A stretch of 30,220 bases of DNA from a virus. Under the pieces are notes generated by a model. It did not search any database. It had not been told where the DNA came from and saw only the letters and a program-made list of their open reading frames with translations. Positions 13,281 to 22,558 of this stretch are shown piece after piece; position 1 is the first letter of the stretch; each line of letters begins with the position of its first letter. The translations under genes were made by a program, and so were the position numbers. The stretch is from positions 1 through 30,220 of the IMG/VR virus record IMGVR_UViG_3300010400_000021, one strand, 5' to 3'.

Positions 13281-14354
13281 ATGGTTATCGTATTGCCGGC
13301 ACAGGTTAAACGAAGCAAGTGGGGTTCAATTGGAGCTGGCCTAGGAAAGGGTTTAAGTTCAGCCCTAGAATCATATGAGAGAAGGCAAGACGAAGAACGC
13401 CAATTTGCCAGAGAAAATAAAACTCGAATGTTGAAGAACTTAGAGGCGCGGGAGCAAACTTATCTTGATAGAAAACAACAAGAACAAATTTTAGGAAAAG
13501 AAAACGAAGCAGCAAAACAACTCGGTATTGATATTAGCGGGTTTAATGATCCACGGATGCGTCAACAAGCGCTTTTAGAAGGATTGCGTGGACAAAATAA
13601 AGAAAATGAACAGGATCGTTTATCTCAGTCTTTTCAGAATGTTCAAAATTTATTTCAAAATCCTGATCTCACAGATGAGCAAAAAGTTTTTGGTTTGTAT
13701 CAAGAACTTCATCAAAATCCAACCTTGGCTCGCAATCTATACGAATCCCTTCAAAAGCCTGGCAAGGCGCGAGATGAAGACATAGCAGGTCAACAATTTG
13801 CTCGGGGGTATAACGCAATTCAGGAAGGCGATAATGACGCCTTGAGAGATGTGCTTGAAGATCCTGAAACGTCACTTTCAGTAAAAAACAAACTGACAAC
13901 TCTTCGCGATAAAGCTGAAACGAGAAAGGGCTTGCAAGCCAGAGAATTGAGGCATCGTCAATCAATGGTTCAGAATGCCTATAAGCAAGCAATTGCTAAT
14001 GAAAGGGCTAAAATCCAAAAGCCGGGTGGCTATCCTCGCCAGAAGAAGGAAGAGATCGACAAAATTGCGAAGAATATCAAACAGCTTGAGGCTTCACAAA
14101 AAATAGATCTTCATAAACTGGCAAAAAATCCTGATTCATATAACAAGCTCCGTATCTGGAACAATGATGCAGGCCAGTATTTGCCTGAAGAAATCGAAGA
14201 AGGGAATGAGGAACACAAAAAAGATTTGCAAATGGAAATCGATGAATTCTTCGACAATTTATCTGATGCGCAAATTGAAGAATTGTTCGAAGCTTCAGGG
14301 GGTGACATTGAAATAGCTAAAAAATTAGCTCTAGAGAGGTATGGTTCATTATGA
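13281..14354 (+). CDS. Coiled-coil protein, probable phage internal/ejection protein
   Basis: A 357-aa, highly charged, Gln-, Glu- and Lys-rich helical protein. Residues about 30-110 and 195-270 are predicted coiled coil; a short Gly-rich start (GSIGAGLGKGLSSALESYE, about 16-34) is like the membrane-active openings of phage internal virion proteins. No cysteine or enzymatic motif was seen. ATG 13281 follows TAGAGGCG. It ends in ATGA overlap with the 1655-aa polyvalent protein, so they are made together. In short-tailed phages such coupled proteins are packed in the capsid and ejected with DNA. The family is not recognised; the role is inferred from shape and partner. Confidence 0.75.
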   Translation: MVIVLPAQVKRSKWGSIGAGLGKGLSSALESYERRQDEERQFARENKTRMLKNLEAREQTYLDRKQQEQILGKENEAAKQLGIDISGFNDPRMRQQALLEGLRGQNKENEQDRLSQSFQNVQNLFQNPDLTDEQKVFGLYQELHQNPTLARNLYESLQKPGKARDEDIAGQQFARGYNAIQEGDNDALRDVLEDPETSLSVKNKLTTLRDKAETRKGLQARELRHRQSMVQNAYKQAIANERAKIQKPGGYPRQKKEEIDKIAKNIKQLEASQKIDLHKLAKNPDSYNKLRIWNNDAGQYLPEEIEEGNEEHKKDLQMEIDEFFDNLSDAQIEELFEASGGDIEIAKKLALERYGSL

Positions 14355-17300
14355 CTTCATCATTTGAGCAGCGATTCAACAAACTGAATGAAGGGAAAAA
14401 ACAAAGTTCATTTCAAGACAGATTCAACAAGATATCAAAAGAAAAATCCGTTCAAACGCAAAACCAATCCGTACCTTCCTTTGAAAATAGATTTAACAGG
14501 CTTGCAACTCAACAAAGTACGCTGTCAACATTAGCTGAGCCTGAAGAGAAATTTTACGATAAGCTCACTCCAAAGCCATATATCTTAGAAAAAACATCTC
14601 TGGAAAGATCGACTCGCCAAAATGTGCTTGATACCTATCGGCCAGAAGAAAAGACACCGGAACAGCTTAAGGCCATGAGCGTTCAAGATCGCATGCAGTA
14701 TGCCCATGATCTTCAAAATTTAAGGGAATTGCAATCAGGAACGGGCCTTGTCAAGGGGGCATTATCAGGTCTTACTTTTGGTGCAAGCGAACATATCCCC
14801 GGCCTTAAACCTGATGAAGATGACCTCATGGTTGGGCTTGGTGAAACAATTGGTTCTTATCTGCCAATAGCGAAACTATACAATTTCATTGGAAAACCAA
14901 TAGTCAATTTAGCCGCTAAATCTCCTATTGCTAGGCAGGGATTGGAAGCTCTTGGGCGTATGACCGGATTTGGACTGACAGGAGCGGCCTATAAAGGAAC
15001 AAAAGAACTTGTCCAAGGCGAAGTACCAGACCCAGCAGAATTAGCCAAGGAAGGGGCTACATGGGCAGCTATCGACGCAGTATTACAAGGTCTAGGGCTC
15101 GGTGTTGCATTCCAACAGTCTGTTAGCCGCATAGCAGAAGCGGAAGGTGTCACAGCTAAGGAAATCTTAGGGCGATTGTGGAATTCGACTAAGAATTTTT
15201 TAAAGCAGAAATTCATTTCACCTAAGAATATTGGCGAGCCTGAAATTGAAATTCTCATGCAGGAAGCGAAACAGGCTGAAGCTGCAATTGTTCCTGAGAC
15301 AGAAATTGAGATCATGCCAAAAGAGGAAATAGCAAAGCCTGAAGTCAAATCAGATCATCAAATTGATTCGGATTTAACCAAAGCAAAGAATGAATTAGTA
15401 GAATTAGAAAGAACGCAGGGCAAAGGGGCTACAAACGAGAAATCTTTGTTAATTCAAGAAATTAATAATTTAGAATTAGAAAAATATAATCGTACAAAAC
15501 AAAACATAGAAACATCTTCTGAAAAGCGCGAAGTTAAAATTGAGGGACGTAAAGAAGAAATAAAAGAACCGAAAGAGACAATCATAGATGAGCGCCCAAT
15601 CTTGAAAGAGATTATGGATCTCAAAGAAGAATTGTCGAAAACGAAAGGGAATACCAAGGATATAAATCAAAAGAAAAAGGCCCTATCCGATAGCATAGTG
15701 GATAAATCAAGAGAGCTTGGAAAAGCGCGTAAGCATAATAAGAACTTAGAAAAACCTATTCTCAAACCAGTAGAACGTCCCGACGTCTCAACAAAAGGAC
15801 TAAAAAAACAAAAAGAATATTTGATTGAGAAACTAGATGAAGCTATCAACAATCCCCCGGAAACTAATCAAGTTGAAATAGATGTCCCCGGTGATGGCAG
15901 TTTCAAAATCAATAATGAAAAGCGAATCCTTGAGAATGTAAAAGAAAAGGTTCAAAAGGATTGGCCTGTAAAACAATTAAAAAATGAACCTCCTTCATAT
16001 AAAAAACCTGGTGTAAAGAAAGAGAAAGAGAAGGTTTTATCATCTAAAATAGAGCAAGCACCAGAGGAGCTTCCAAAAAAACATACTCAAATTCCGCCAA
16101 AGCAAACCCGCCCTCGTCAGCCTGTCATTGGCAAGAAACAGGCAGTAGCGCGTTCTAAGATTATAGATCTATTTAGAAAAGCATTTACCGATCCTATTCG
16201 CCTTGGAAAGATTAGCCAGAAGAAAGCGGCAGGTATTCATAAACTATGGCCTAAAGTTACCCGTCTTCTCAAAGATAATGACGTGGAAACTGTCGCGCAT
16301 GAGATTGGGCATAATCTGCATACCACACTTTACGGCGGAGATGCTAAGACACCTCAAGAACAAGTTAAAAATATAAATGATGCTTTAAAACCATATTTAG
16401 ATGAGCTAAAACCTCTTGCCCACTATGAACCTTTCGCAATGGAAGGATTTGCTGAATTTACCCGGCTGTATGTCACAAATCCAGATGTGGCCAAGGAATT
16501 AGCGCCTAAATTCTATCAGAAATTTGAAGCTGATCTTGAAGCACAATATCCTGAGATGAAGAATGCCCTCTTAGAAGCTCGGGATTATTACGATCAATAT
16601 TTGCATGGCACTCCTCAATCTAGGATTAGAGCACAGACAAGCTATGGGTCGGATAAAGGAAGATTGGCGAATATTATTGATGCCGTGAAGAAAAAGCTTC
16701 ATCCGGATGTCCTTAAAACTGAATTTTTAGACGATGTGTTTCCGGCTAAAAGATTGGTCGCCGAAGCTTTCGGAATACCATTATCAGAGGTTGAGAACTT
16801 AAAAGATGAGCGAAACCTATATCGTTCCTTGCGTGTACTTAAGGGAGCAGTAGGAAAGGGCGATGTCTTTGTTCTTCACGAGACTTTTAATGCTAAGACA
16901 TTGGACAAGGTTAATGGCAGCTTAAGAGATATTCTTAAAAAGCTTCCAAACGAAGAAGCTTATCGAGAATTTAATGACTATTTGATTGCCAGAAGATCGA
17001 TAGAAAAGGCAACGCAGAAGGTCGCGACTGGAATCAATATCGGCGATGCTATTGCGGTAGAGGGTGAATTAAGGCCAAAATATGGCGATTTAGCTCGAGA
17101 TCTAGACAAGTACAACGATACACTTCTAAATTACGCAAAAGACTCAGGGCTCATTTCCGATAAACAATATGCGATGATCAAGGAAAAAAACTTGATGTAT
17201 GTCCCCTTTCAAAGAGTCATGGAACCCGAAAAAGGGGGTGCAGCATCAGGAGCAGGAAGGTTACAAGCAGGTAAGCCAATCAAGCGAATGAAGGGAAGTA

Positions 17301-19318
17301 CGCGAGATATTATTGCACCAATTGAGAGCGTCTTAAAAAACACCTATAGCATCATAATTAATTCTGAAAAGAATTTATCCGGGCAAGTTTTAGCTAAGAT
17401 TGCCAAGATGAAGAATGTAGGCGCTTATGTTGAAGCAGTTCCTACACCAATCAAGTTAAAGGCAAAAATAGAAGGCGAACAAGTCGCAAGAGAGCTTGCA
17501 AAACGTTTCGAAAGCGAGGGATTGAGCGATCTCATAGAGTATGATCAAGATGGCAAACCCGTTTTAAGAGAAGATATTGCCGATGCAATTCCAGATGTAT
17601 TCTTGAAGTTTGGTGCGGGTCAATACCCGGCAGGCGAAAATATTGTTACTGTATATTTCGAAGGAAAACCTAAATATTATGAAGTTTCTCCCCCTCTATT
17701 CGAAATGTGGCAAAAGGGAATTGCTCCGTATACAGCCAGCCTTATTACAAAGATGCTTCGTATACCTGCAAGGACATTAAGAGCCGGAGCAATTCTTAAC
17801 CCGAAATTCATGCTTAAAAACGTAGTGCGCGATACGTGGGGAAGCTGGTTATTTTCTAAATACGGCAAGTCTTTAAAAGACCCCACTGGCTTGTTTATCG
17901 ATACAATTTACAGTCCCCTCTCTATGCTTGCGACCTCAGCCGGAAAGGGAGCCCTCTACGTAGAATGGATGAAGGCAGGCGGCGGAATGTCCACCATGCA
18001 ATCATTGGACAGAGATGCAATCACGAAGAAACTTGAAGAAGTCCGCCACGGCTATAAACCTCACCAGGTGATCAAATGGCTTAGGCAAGTAGCCGAGATT
18101 AGTGAAGAAACAAACCGTCTTTCCGAGTTTGGCAAAGCGCTTGCCGTTGAAGGAAACACAAGGCTAGGAAAAGAAATCTCAGCCTTTGCCGCTAGAGACC
18201 TAAGCGTTGATTTTGCTAAGATGGGTCTTCAAACCAAGGCTTTGAACCAAATTATTCCATTCTTCAATGCTACAATTCAAGGTGGCGACAAACTCCTTCG
18301 CACAATGGCTAATCCCACAGATAGAAAAAACTTTCTTCCCAGGGTTCTAGCATTCATTGTAATCCCTTCTCTCATATTGGCATGGCTGAATAAAGATGAC
18401 GAAAACGTAAAAGAATTTTTAGAGGAAGAAAAGGATTTCAACTTCATCACATCTATTAACGGACAGTATATAAAAATCCCCGTACCATTCGAAACAGGCG
18501 TGTTGGCACATGGTCTTACACAGCGCATGTTTAATCATTTCATGAAAAAAGATCCTGAAGCTTTCGAAGGATTCATGGGCAGTGTTTCAAGTGCAATGCT
18601 GCCGAATTTTATTCCAACAATTGGCAATCCATTTATAGAGACATGGGCGAATAGAAATTTCTTCACAAATGCCCGGATTATCCCTTATGGCAAGGAAAAT
18701 CTTATTTCTAAATATCAATACAAAAACAATTCATCAAGCACAGCCCGATTGCTGGGAAGAGCTCTGACATACATGCTCGGTCAGGACACAAGATCAAAAG
18801 CGGCATCCCCTGCAATCATTGATCACTTCATCAATTCGTGGGGTGGCGGCTTGGGCAGACTAATGATTAATATTTCCGATGCTTCATTAGAGGCAGCAGG
18901 CTTAAGCGATAAAATCCCGGGACCGCAACAAACCATTACAGAAAAATTAGGATTGGACGCTTTTACTGCGCGTTTTCCAAGGGCTAGCACACGAAGTATA
19001 GAAAAATTCTATGATAATTATGCTGATGCGACAGCTCGCGAAAAATCCATTAAATACGCTGAAAAGATGGGGCTTGAGACAGAAGAAGAGATAGAAACTG
19101 CCTATCAGCGGGTTGAGAAAATCTACGACTACAATTCCTTAAAAAGCGCCTACAATGCAATTCAGGCATGCCAAAAAGAAATAAATAATATTTGGAATGA
19201 TCCTGCAATTGAATCAAATCTCAAAAAGCAAATGATCGACGATCTTTATTTGGATATGATTCGATTTGCAAAAGAAGCCAACGAGGACATAAGCAAATAT
19301 CGATTGATTCAAGACTAA
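14351..19318 (+). CDS. Giant polyvalent protein with metallopeptidase motif and LPD38-like C-terminal part
   Basis: A 1655-aa multidomain protein, the largest gene here. The N-terminus carries three copies of SF(E/Q)xRFN(K/R) at Phe5, Phe21 and Phe44. Then come a Gly-rich hydrophobic stretch (about 130-260), a long charged coil (about 295-560), and a gluzincin-like metallopeptidase with HEIGH at 650-654 and a likely third ligand in EGFAE (698-702). From about 990 to 1520 it resembles the LPD38 large polyvalent-protein domain (for example ILNPKFMLKNVVRDTWGSW), with one possible membrane helix (LAFIVIPSLILAWL). Polyvalent proteins of phages and plasmids enter recipient cells with the DNA and act there in defence or establishment. 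It starts in the ATGA overlap with the previous gene. Confidence 0.82.
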   Translation: MTSSFEQRFNKLNEGKKQSSFQDRFNKISKEKSVQTQNQSVPSFENRFNRLATQQSTLSTLAEPEEKFYDKLTPKPYILEKTSLERSTRQNVLDTYRPEEKTPEQLKAMSVQDRMQYAHDLQNLRELQSGTGLVKGALSGLTFGASEHIPGLKPDEDDLMVGLGETIGSYLPIAKLYNFIGKPIVNLAAKSPIARQGLEALGRMTGFGLTGAAYKGTKELVQGEVPDPAELAKEGATWAAIDAVLQGLGLGVAFQQSVSRIAEAEGVTAKEILGRLWNSTKNFLKQKFISPKNIGEPEIEILMQEAKQAEAAIVPETEIEIMPKEEIAKPEVKSDHQIDSDLTKAKNELVELERTQGKGATNEKSLLIQEINNLELEKYNRTKQNIETSSEKREVKIEGRKEEIKEPKETIIDERPILKEIMDLKEELSKTKGNTKDINQKKKALSDSIVDKSRELGKARKHNKNLEKPILKPVERPDVSTKGLKKQKEYLIEKLDEAINNPPETNQVEIDVPGDGSFKINNEKRILENVKEKVQKDWPVKQLKNEPPSYKKPGVKKEKEKVLSSKIEQAPEELPKKHTQIPPKQTRPRQPVIGKKQAVARSKIIDLFRKAFTDPIRLGKISQKKAAGIHKLWPKVTRLLKDNDVETVAHEIGHNLHTTLYGGDAKTPQEQVKNINDALKPYLDELKPLAHYEPFAMEGFAEFTRLYVTNPDVAKELAPKFYQKFEADLEAQYPEMKNALLEARDYYDQYLHGTPQSRIRAQTSYGSDKGRLANIIDAVKKKLHPDVLKTEFLDDVFPAKRLVAEAFGIPLSEVENLKDERNLYRSLRVLKGAVGKGDVFVLHETFNAKTLDKVNGSLRDILKKLPNEEAYREFNDYLIARRSIEKATQKVATGINIGDAIAVEGELRPKYGDLARDLDKYNDTLLNYAKDSGLISDKQYAMIKEKNLMYVPFQRVMEPEKGGAASGAGRLQAGKPIKRMKGSTRDIIAPIESVLKNTYSIIINSEKNLSGQVLAKIAKMKNVGAYVEAVPTPIKLKAKIEGEQVARELAKRFESEGLSDLIEYDQDGKPVLREDIADAIPDVFLKFGAGQYPAGENIVTVYFEGKPKYYEVSPPLFEMWQKGIAPYTASLITKMLRIPARTLRAGAILNPKFMLKNVVRDTWGSWLFSKYGKSLKDPTGLFIDTIYSPLSMLATSAGKGALYVEWMKAGGGMSTMQSLDRDAITKKLEEVRHGYKPHQVIKWLRQVAEISEETNRLSEFGKALAVEGNTRLGKEISAFAARDLSVDFAKMGLQTKALNQIIPFFNATIQGGDKLLRTMANPTDRKNFLPRVLAFIVIPSLILAWLNKDDENVKEFLEEEKDFNFITSINGQYIKIPVPFETGVLAHGLTQRMFNHFMKKDPEAFEGFMGSVSSAMLPNFIPTIGNPFIETWANRNFFTNARIIPYGKENLISKYQYKNNSSSTARLLGRALTYMLGQDTRSKAASPAIIDHFINSWGGGLGRLMINISDASLEAAGLSDKIPGPQQTITEKLGLDAFTARFPRASTRSIEKFYDNYADATAREKSIKYAEKMGLETEEEIETAYQRVEKIYDYNSLKSAYNAIQACQKEINNIWNDPAIESNLKKQMIDDLYLDMIRFAKEANEDISKYRLIQD

Positions 19319-19375
19319 GGGCCACCTCAATAATCGGATTATATTGCAGCCAATTGGAAATGTACCGCTATAAAC

Positions 19376-20464
19376 CTAATAACCGCAAATTCCCAAATCT
19401 GCAAGATATTGTGCTATAACTGGGCAATATTCATAATCACGAGCACCATGACTATATAAATTAGTTACTCTTCTTGTTGCACCACTTTCTACTAAATATT
19501 TGATGATTTCTAAATTTTCTTGGTTATCTTTATATTTCAATTTCCAAATAGCCCAATCTAAAGGAGTGCAATCGTGCAATACTAAATTATTTGGTTCTTT
19601 TTCTTTTAAATTAATGAATCCATCGATTCTAGCTTTTCTATCAATCAGTGATTTAATAACATCAAAATTCCCGGCACCACATGCTATATGAAGAGGGCTT
19701 ACGGGGTATCTGGATTTTTTTTCTTTTTCAGAAATTAAGTTAATAGAAGCCCCTGAATCAAGTAATAGGTTAACCAAAGCCGTTGACCCAGACTTTGCAG
19801 CAAAATATATAGGATAATGCCCTTCTCGATCGATCGTGTGATTTACATCTACTCCAGCGTTTAGTAGTCGATAAACTACTTCAAGCTGATTGCATTCAGC
19901 CGCTCTTGTAAGAGGAGTATGACCAAAACACGGGGTATAAATGTTTGCGCCGTATAGAAGCATTAATTCTACTGCGTGTAAATCCCCCTCTTTGATCGCA
20001 CAATGAAGAGCATTCATCCCATCTTGATTATTGCCATATTGTACTAGAATTCGCTTTAATTCATTTAAATCGTTTATCTTTTTTGTCTGCTCTTCTTTTG
20101 TGGATTGTAATTCAGACTTAGAGGCGTTTATGGAAATCATTATCTCTTTCTGTTGAGCCTTTATTTCCTCTAATTCAACCTTCAGTGAATCGATTTCTCT
20201 TTTTAACGATTTTGCATAATCGGAAGTGGAAAGTATTATCTCTTTTTGTTGTCCATCCATTTTTTCTAATCTTTCTTTCAAGGTATCGACTTCTTTTTTC
20301 AAATCTATTGCATACTTAGGAGGAGAAAATAGATCTAAAATACCTATACAATGTGTTTTCTTTAATTCTGGAAAAGGCTTTTCAGTTAAAGAGTTTCCAA
20401 ATGTTTTGTGAGGAATGGTAAAAATTGAGATGAAAAATAAAGCACTATATATTGCTCGGAACAT
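19376..20464 (-). CDS. Secreted ankyrin-repeat protein with coiled coil
   Basis: A 362-aa protein. Residues 1-24 form a signal peptide (hydrophobic ALFFISIFTI, cleavage near FGNS). Residues about 48-130 are coiled coil and contain a tandem duplication of about 33 residues (SLKREIDSLKVELEE and DLKKEVDTLKERLEK, each followed by QQKEI). From about 145 to 350 there are at least five ankyrin repeats, such as MNALHCAIKEGDLHAVELML and TPLTRAAECNQLEVVYRLL. Exported ankyrin proteins are often effectors in intracellular bacteria. It is a lone gene, opposite to the polyvalent gene, and looks like an accessory cargo gene. Host target unknown. Confidence 0.85.
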   Translation of the reverse strand: MFRAIYSALFFISIFTIPHKTFGNSLTEKPFPELKKTHCIGILDLFSPPKYAIDLKKEVDTLKERLEKMDGQQKEIILSTSDYAKSLKREIDSLKVELEEIKAQQKEIMISINASKSELQSTKEEQTKKINDLNELKRILVQYGNNQDGMNALHCAIKEGDLHAVELMLLYGANIYTPCFGHTPLTRAAECNQLEVVYRLLNAGVDVNHTIDREGHYPIYFAAKSGSTALVNLLLDSGASINLISEKEKKSRYPVSPLHIACGAGNFDVIKSLIDRKARIDGFINLKEKEPNNLVLHDCTPLDWAIWKLKYKDNQENLEIIKYLVESGATRRVTNLYSHGARDYEYCPVIAQYLADLGICGY

Positions 20465-20555
20465 AGATTAACTTCCTTTTTAGCTAATTTTGACTGGAAA
20501 TTATCTAGCTCATTGAATTTGAGCGCAATATGAAAGAATTTTTACGGGATTTGGA

Positions 20556-21809
20556 TTATATCACCTCAATCACTACGGAATCATCATTCTCAACAACTTC
20601 TTCTCGTGGATGATGTTTGTGAAATTTCTGTGCAACCTGTTTTAAGCTTCTTTGTAAATAAACACCCGTTGTGCCCGTGCCAGCATGGCCGAGAAGTTCT
20701 TGGATGACGCGTAATTCACCACCATTCTCAAGCATATGTGAGGCAAAAGCATGGCGAAAACTATGTGGAGAAACATTTTTTGTGATGCCGCATAATTTTG
20801 CATATTTCTTGATAATTAACCAAACTGTTCCTCGATTTAGGGGTATTTCCAATCCTAATCGATGGGATATAAAAGCATAGCTTTGCAAATCTATTCCGGG
20901 GCGATATTTTTCCCAATAAAGCTGAAGAAAATAGACGCTCATTTTTGTAAGACTAACAATACGCTCTTTGCCACCTTTACCACGAGCAATGCGCACCATC
21001 ATTTCAGGGAATCGAAAATCAATGACTTTTAAGTTGCATAGTTCGGTTATTCGAAGACCACATGCATACAAAAGTTCGAAAATCGCCCTATCTCGCAACC
21101 CTTTTTTTGTGCCAATATTTGGTTTCTCAATTAAGTGAGTAATTTCTTCTTCTGTTAAGAGATCCGGCTGTTTTTGCCATGTTTTTGGAGTTTCAAAATA
21201 TTTAATTGGATTGGCTTTGATTATTTCTTCCCTCGCCAAAAATCGGAAAAAAGTTTTGCAAGCAGCTATTTGACGTCTTACCGAATTCGCATCTAAACCC
21301 TTTGCATAAAGAGTCGAAAGAAAATCTTTAAAATTATCATAATTAACTTGATCAAAGCTTGTTAGTTGGTTTTCTGTCATGAAATTTAATAGGCATTTAA
21401 TTTCTCGCTGATAAGCATTCCATGTATTCTCTGAAAGTCCACGTTCATGCAAAAGATAATTGCCGAAGTCTATTAATTCCGGGAGAAAAGGAGACTGATA
21501 AGGAACTGGTGTTTTCTTCGGAAAGAGATGATCAAAACCCAGAAATTTTAAGAATGATCTGCAACTCGATTTAATCCTTTTAGTTGTTTCTTTTCCAAGG
21601 CCTTTTTGATAAAGGTATTCAGTAAATTTACTTAAATCTTCTATTTTAATTTGATTTAAGTTTTTCATTTTTTTGAACTTAACAAACTCAAATAAATGAA
21701 TTAAATTCTTAAAATACCTATCAATTGTGCATTTGACTAATTTTCTTTCATGCATATGATCTAAATATCGCTCTAGATCAGCTTGCATGAGGTCTTTTGT
21801 TTTTTTCAT
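20556..21809 (-). CDS. XerC/D-like tyrosine recombinase with a duplicated N-terminal domain
   Basis: A 417-aa tyrosine recombinase, about 110 residues longer than XerC/XerD. The extra length comes from two SAM-like core-binding domains in tandem (about 7-92 and 107-193, both with the XerC pattern of helices and an YLxxKGL-like turn). The catalytic domain has Arg253 in CGLRITEL, Lys281 in KGGKER, His349 and Arg352 in HSFRHAFASH, His375 in LLGHAG and nucleophile Tyr384. An acidic tail (EEVVENDDS) follows. It may act in dimer resolution or integration. It reads divergently from the Xre gene at 21897 across shared repeats. Confidence 0.92.
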   Translation of the reverse strand: MKKTKDLMQADLERYLDHMHERKLVKCTIDRYFKNLIHLFEFVKFKKMKNLNQIKIEDLSKFTEYLYQKGLGKETTKRIKSSCRSFLKFLGFDHLFPKKTPVPYQSPFLPELIDFGNYLLHERGLSENTWNAYQREIKCLLNFMTENQLTSFDQVNYDNFKDFLSTLYAKGLDANSVRRQIAACKTFFRFLAREEIIKANPIKYFETPKTWQKQPDLLTEEEITHLIEKPNIGTKKGLRDRAIFELLYACGLRITELCNLKVIDFRFPEMMVRIARGKGGKERIVSLTKMSVYFLQLYWEKYRPGIDLQSYAFISHRLGLEIPLNRGTVWLIIKKYAKLCGITKNVSPHSFRHAFASHMLENGGELRVIQELLGHAGTGTTGVYLQRSLKQVAQKFHKHHPREEVVENDDSVVIEVI

Positions 21810-21832
21810 ACACTCCTCTTAAATAACATATA

Positions 21833-21857
21833 GTACTCATAGTCTCTGTACTCATAG
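21833..21857. promoter_or_regulatory. Direct repeats in a divergent promoter region (operator candidate)
   Basis: GTACTCATAG occurs at 21833-21842 and 21848-21857, centred 15 bp apart, and AGTCT/AGACT flank the second copy as an inverted pair. The site lies between the recombinase start (21809) and the Xre-type gene start (21897) and is the natural place for autoregulation. Confidence 0.5.
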
Positions 21858-21896
21858 ACTTAGATTCTCTAGCCTTTTGTGCTTTTGAGGTATAAC

Positions 21897-22133
21897 ATGG
21901 CAGAGAATCCAAGGAATAGAAAGAAGACCCCCGTTAGGAAAGCCTTTGGTATTAAGGTCAGAACGAAACGTTTCGAATTGGAAATGACCCAAGAAGAAAT
22001 AGCAGAGAAAGCAGGCATGCATCCCACCTATTTAGGTTCTGTCGAACGAGGCGAGCGCAATATCTCACTAGAGAATATCATTGTCTTGGCTAAGGCTCTG
22101 AATTGTTCTCCAAAGGATTTAATGCCTGATTAA
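21897..22133 (+). CDS. Xre-family transcriptional regulator
   Basis: A 78-aa single-domain regulator. ATG 21897 is preferred over a GTG at 21879 because GAGG lies 6 bp upstream. The basic N-terminus (NPRNRKKTPVRKAFG) is followed by a clear five-helix Cro/C1-type HTH: RFELEMTQEEIAEKAGMHPTYLGSVERGERNISLENIIVLAKAL, ending in SPKDLMPD. It is likely a repressor of the divergent recombinase and of itself through the repeats at 21833-21857. It sits head-on to the tiny-gene operon that ends at 22144. Confidence 0.85.
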   Translation: MAENPRNRKKTPVRKAFGIKVRTKRFELEMTQEEIAEKAGMHPTYLGSVERGERNISLENIIVLAKALNCSPKDLMPD

Positions 22134-22143
22134 TGTTTGGGTT

Positions 22144-22368
22144 TTATTCGACAAGTCCTCCCTCAATATGAACAACGTCACAATCGTTGGCTTGATATCC
22201 TTCAATAATTGTGTTTTTTATTTCTTGAATAGGAAGATTGATCTGAGATATAAGCGTCACAATTTGTTTGTTAGCGTATAAACTGAAATTTGAATCTAAT
22301 TTTTTCATTTCTTCACTAATTTGTTTTAAAACTTTATCCAAGTAGTGGACTTCAAACCTGTATTTCAT
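22144..22368 (-). CDS. Unknown 74-aa protein, last of a three-gene operon
   Basis: An all-alpha, mildly basic protein (VLKQISEEMKKLDSNFSLYANKQ...) with an acidic C-terminus (CDVVHIEGGLVE). The binding site AGGAAG is a usable distance upstream of ATG 22368, and the gene begins 14 bp after the stop of the 22383 gene. No known motif. The operon sits beside a Cro-like regulator, as do phage and plasmid early-control genes. Confidence 0.6.
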   Translation of the reverse strand: MKYRFEVHYLDKVLKQISEEMKKLDSNFSLYANKQIVTLISQINLPIQEIKNTIIEGYQANDCDVVHIEGGLVE

Positions 22369-22382
22369 CCTAAAAATTCTTC

Positions 22383-22556
22383 CTAGTTGTAGTTTTTGAT
22401 CGACTCCAGTTCATTCGCTGTTCTGTGCAAATTCCAGGCCATCTTTTCTAAAGCTATGCAAGCATCTACGCAAAATATTTTTTCTTCATTAGCTGCCATT
22501 TTCAATCTTTGGCTTAATCTTTGAGTTGTTTGAATGAGTTCTTCTAAATTTGTCAT
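22383..22556 (-). CDS. Unknown 57-aa protein, middle of a three-gene operon
   Basis: A 57-aa helical protein beginning MTNLEELIQTTQRLSQRLKM and ending in ESIKNYN. Its AAGGAG ribosome binding site, 8 bp before ATG 22556, is the best in the operon. Heptad-like leucines suggest a short coiled coil. It starts 2 bp after the stop of the upstream 48-aa gene, so the two are probably made together. Product not recognised. Confidence 0.65.
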   Translation of the reverse strand: MTNLEELIQTTQRLSQRLKMAANEEKIFCVDACIALEKMAWNLHRTANELESIKNYN

Positions 22557-22558
22557 GC

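Noticed and set aside
14989-15852. Minus-strand frames inside the polyvalent gene
   Set aside because: Low-complexity shadows of a long, well-supported plus-strand gene, with no start signals.
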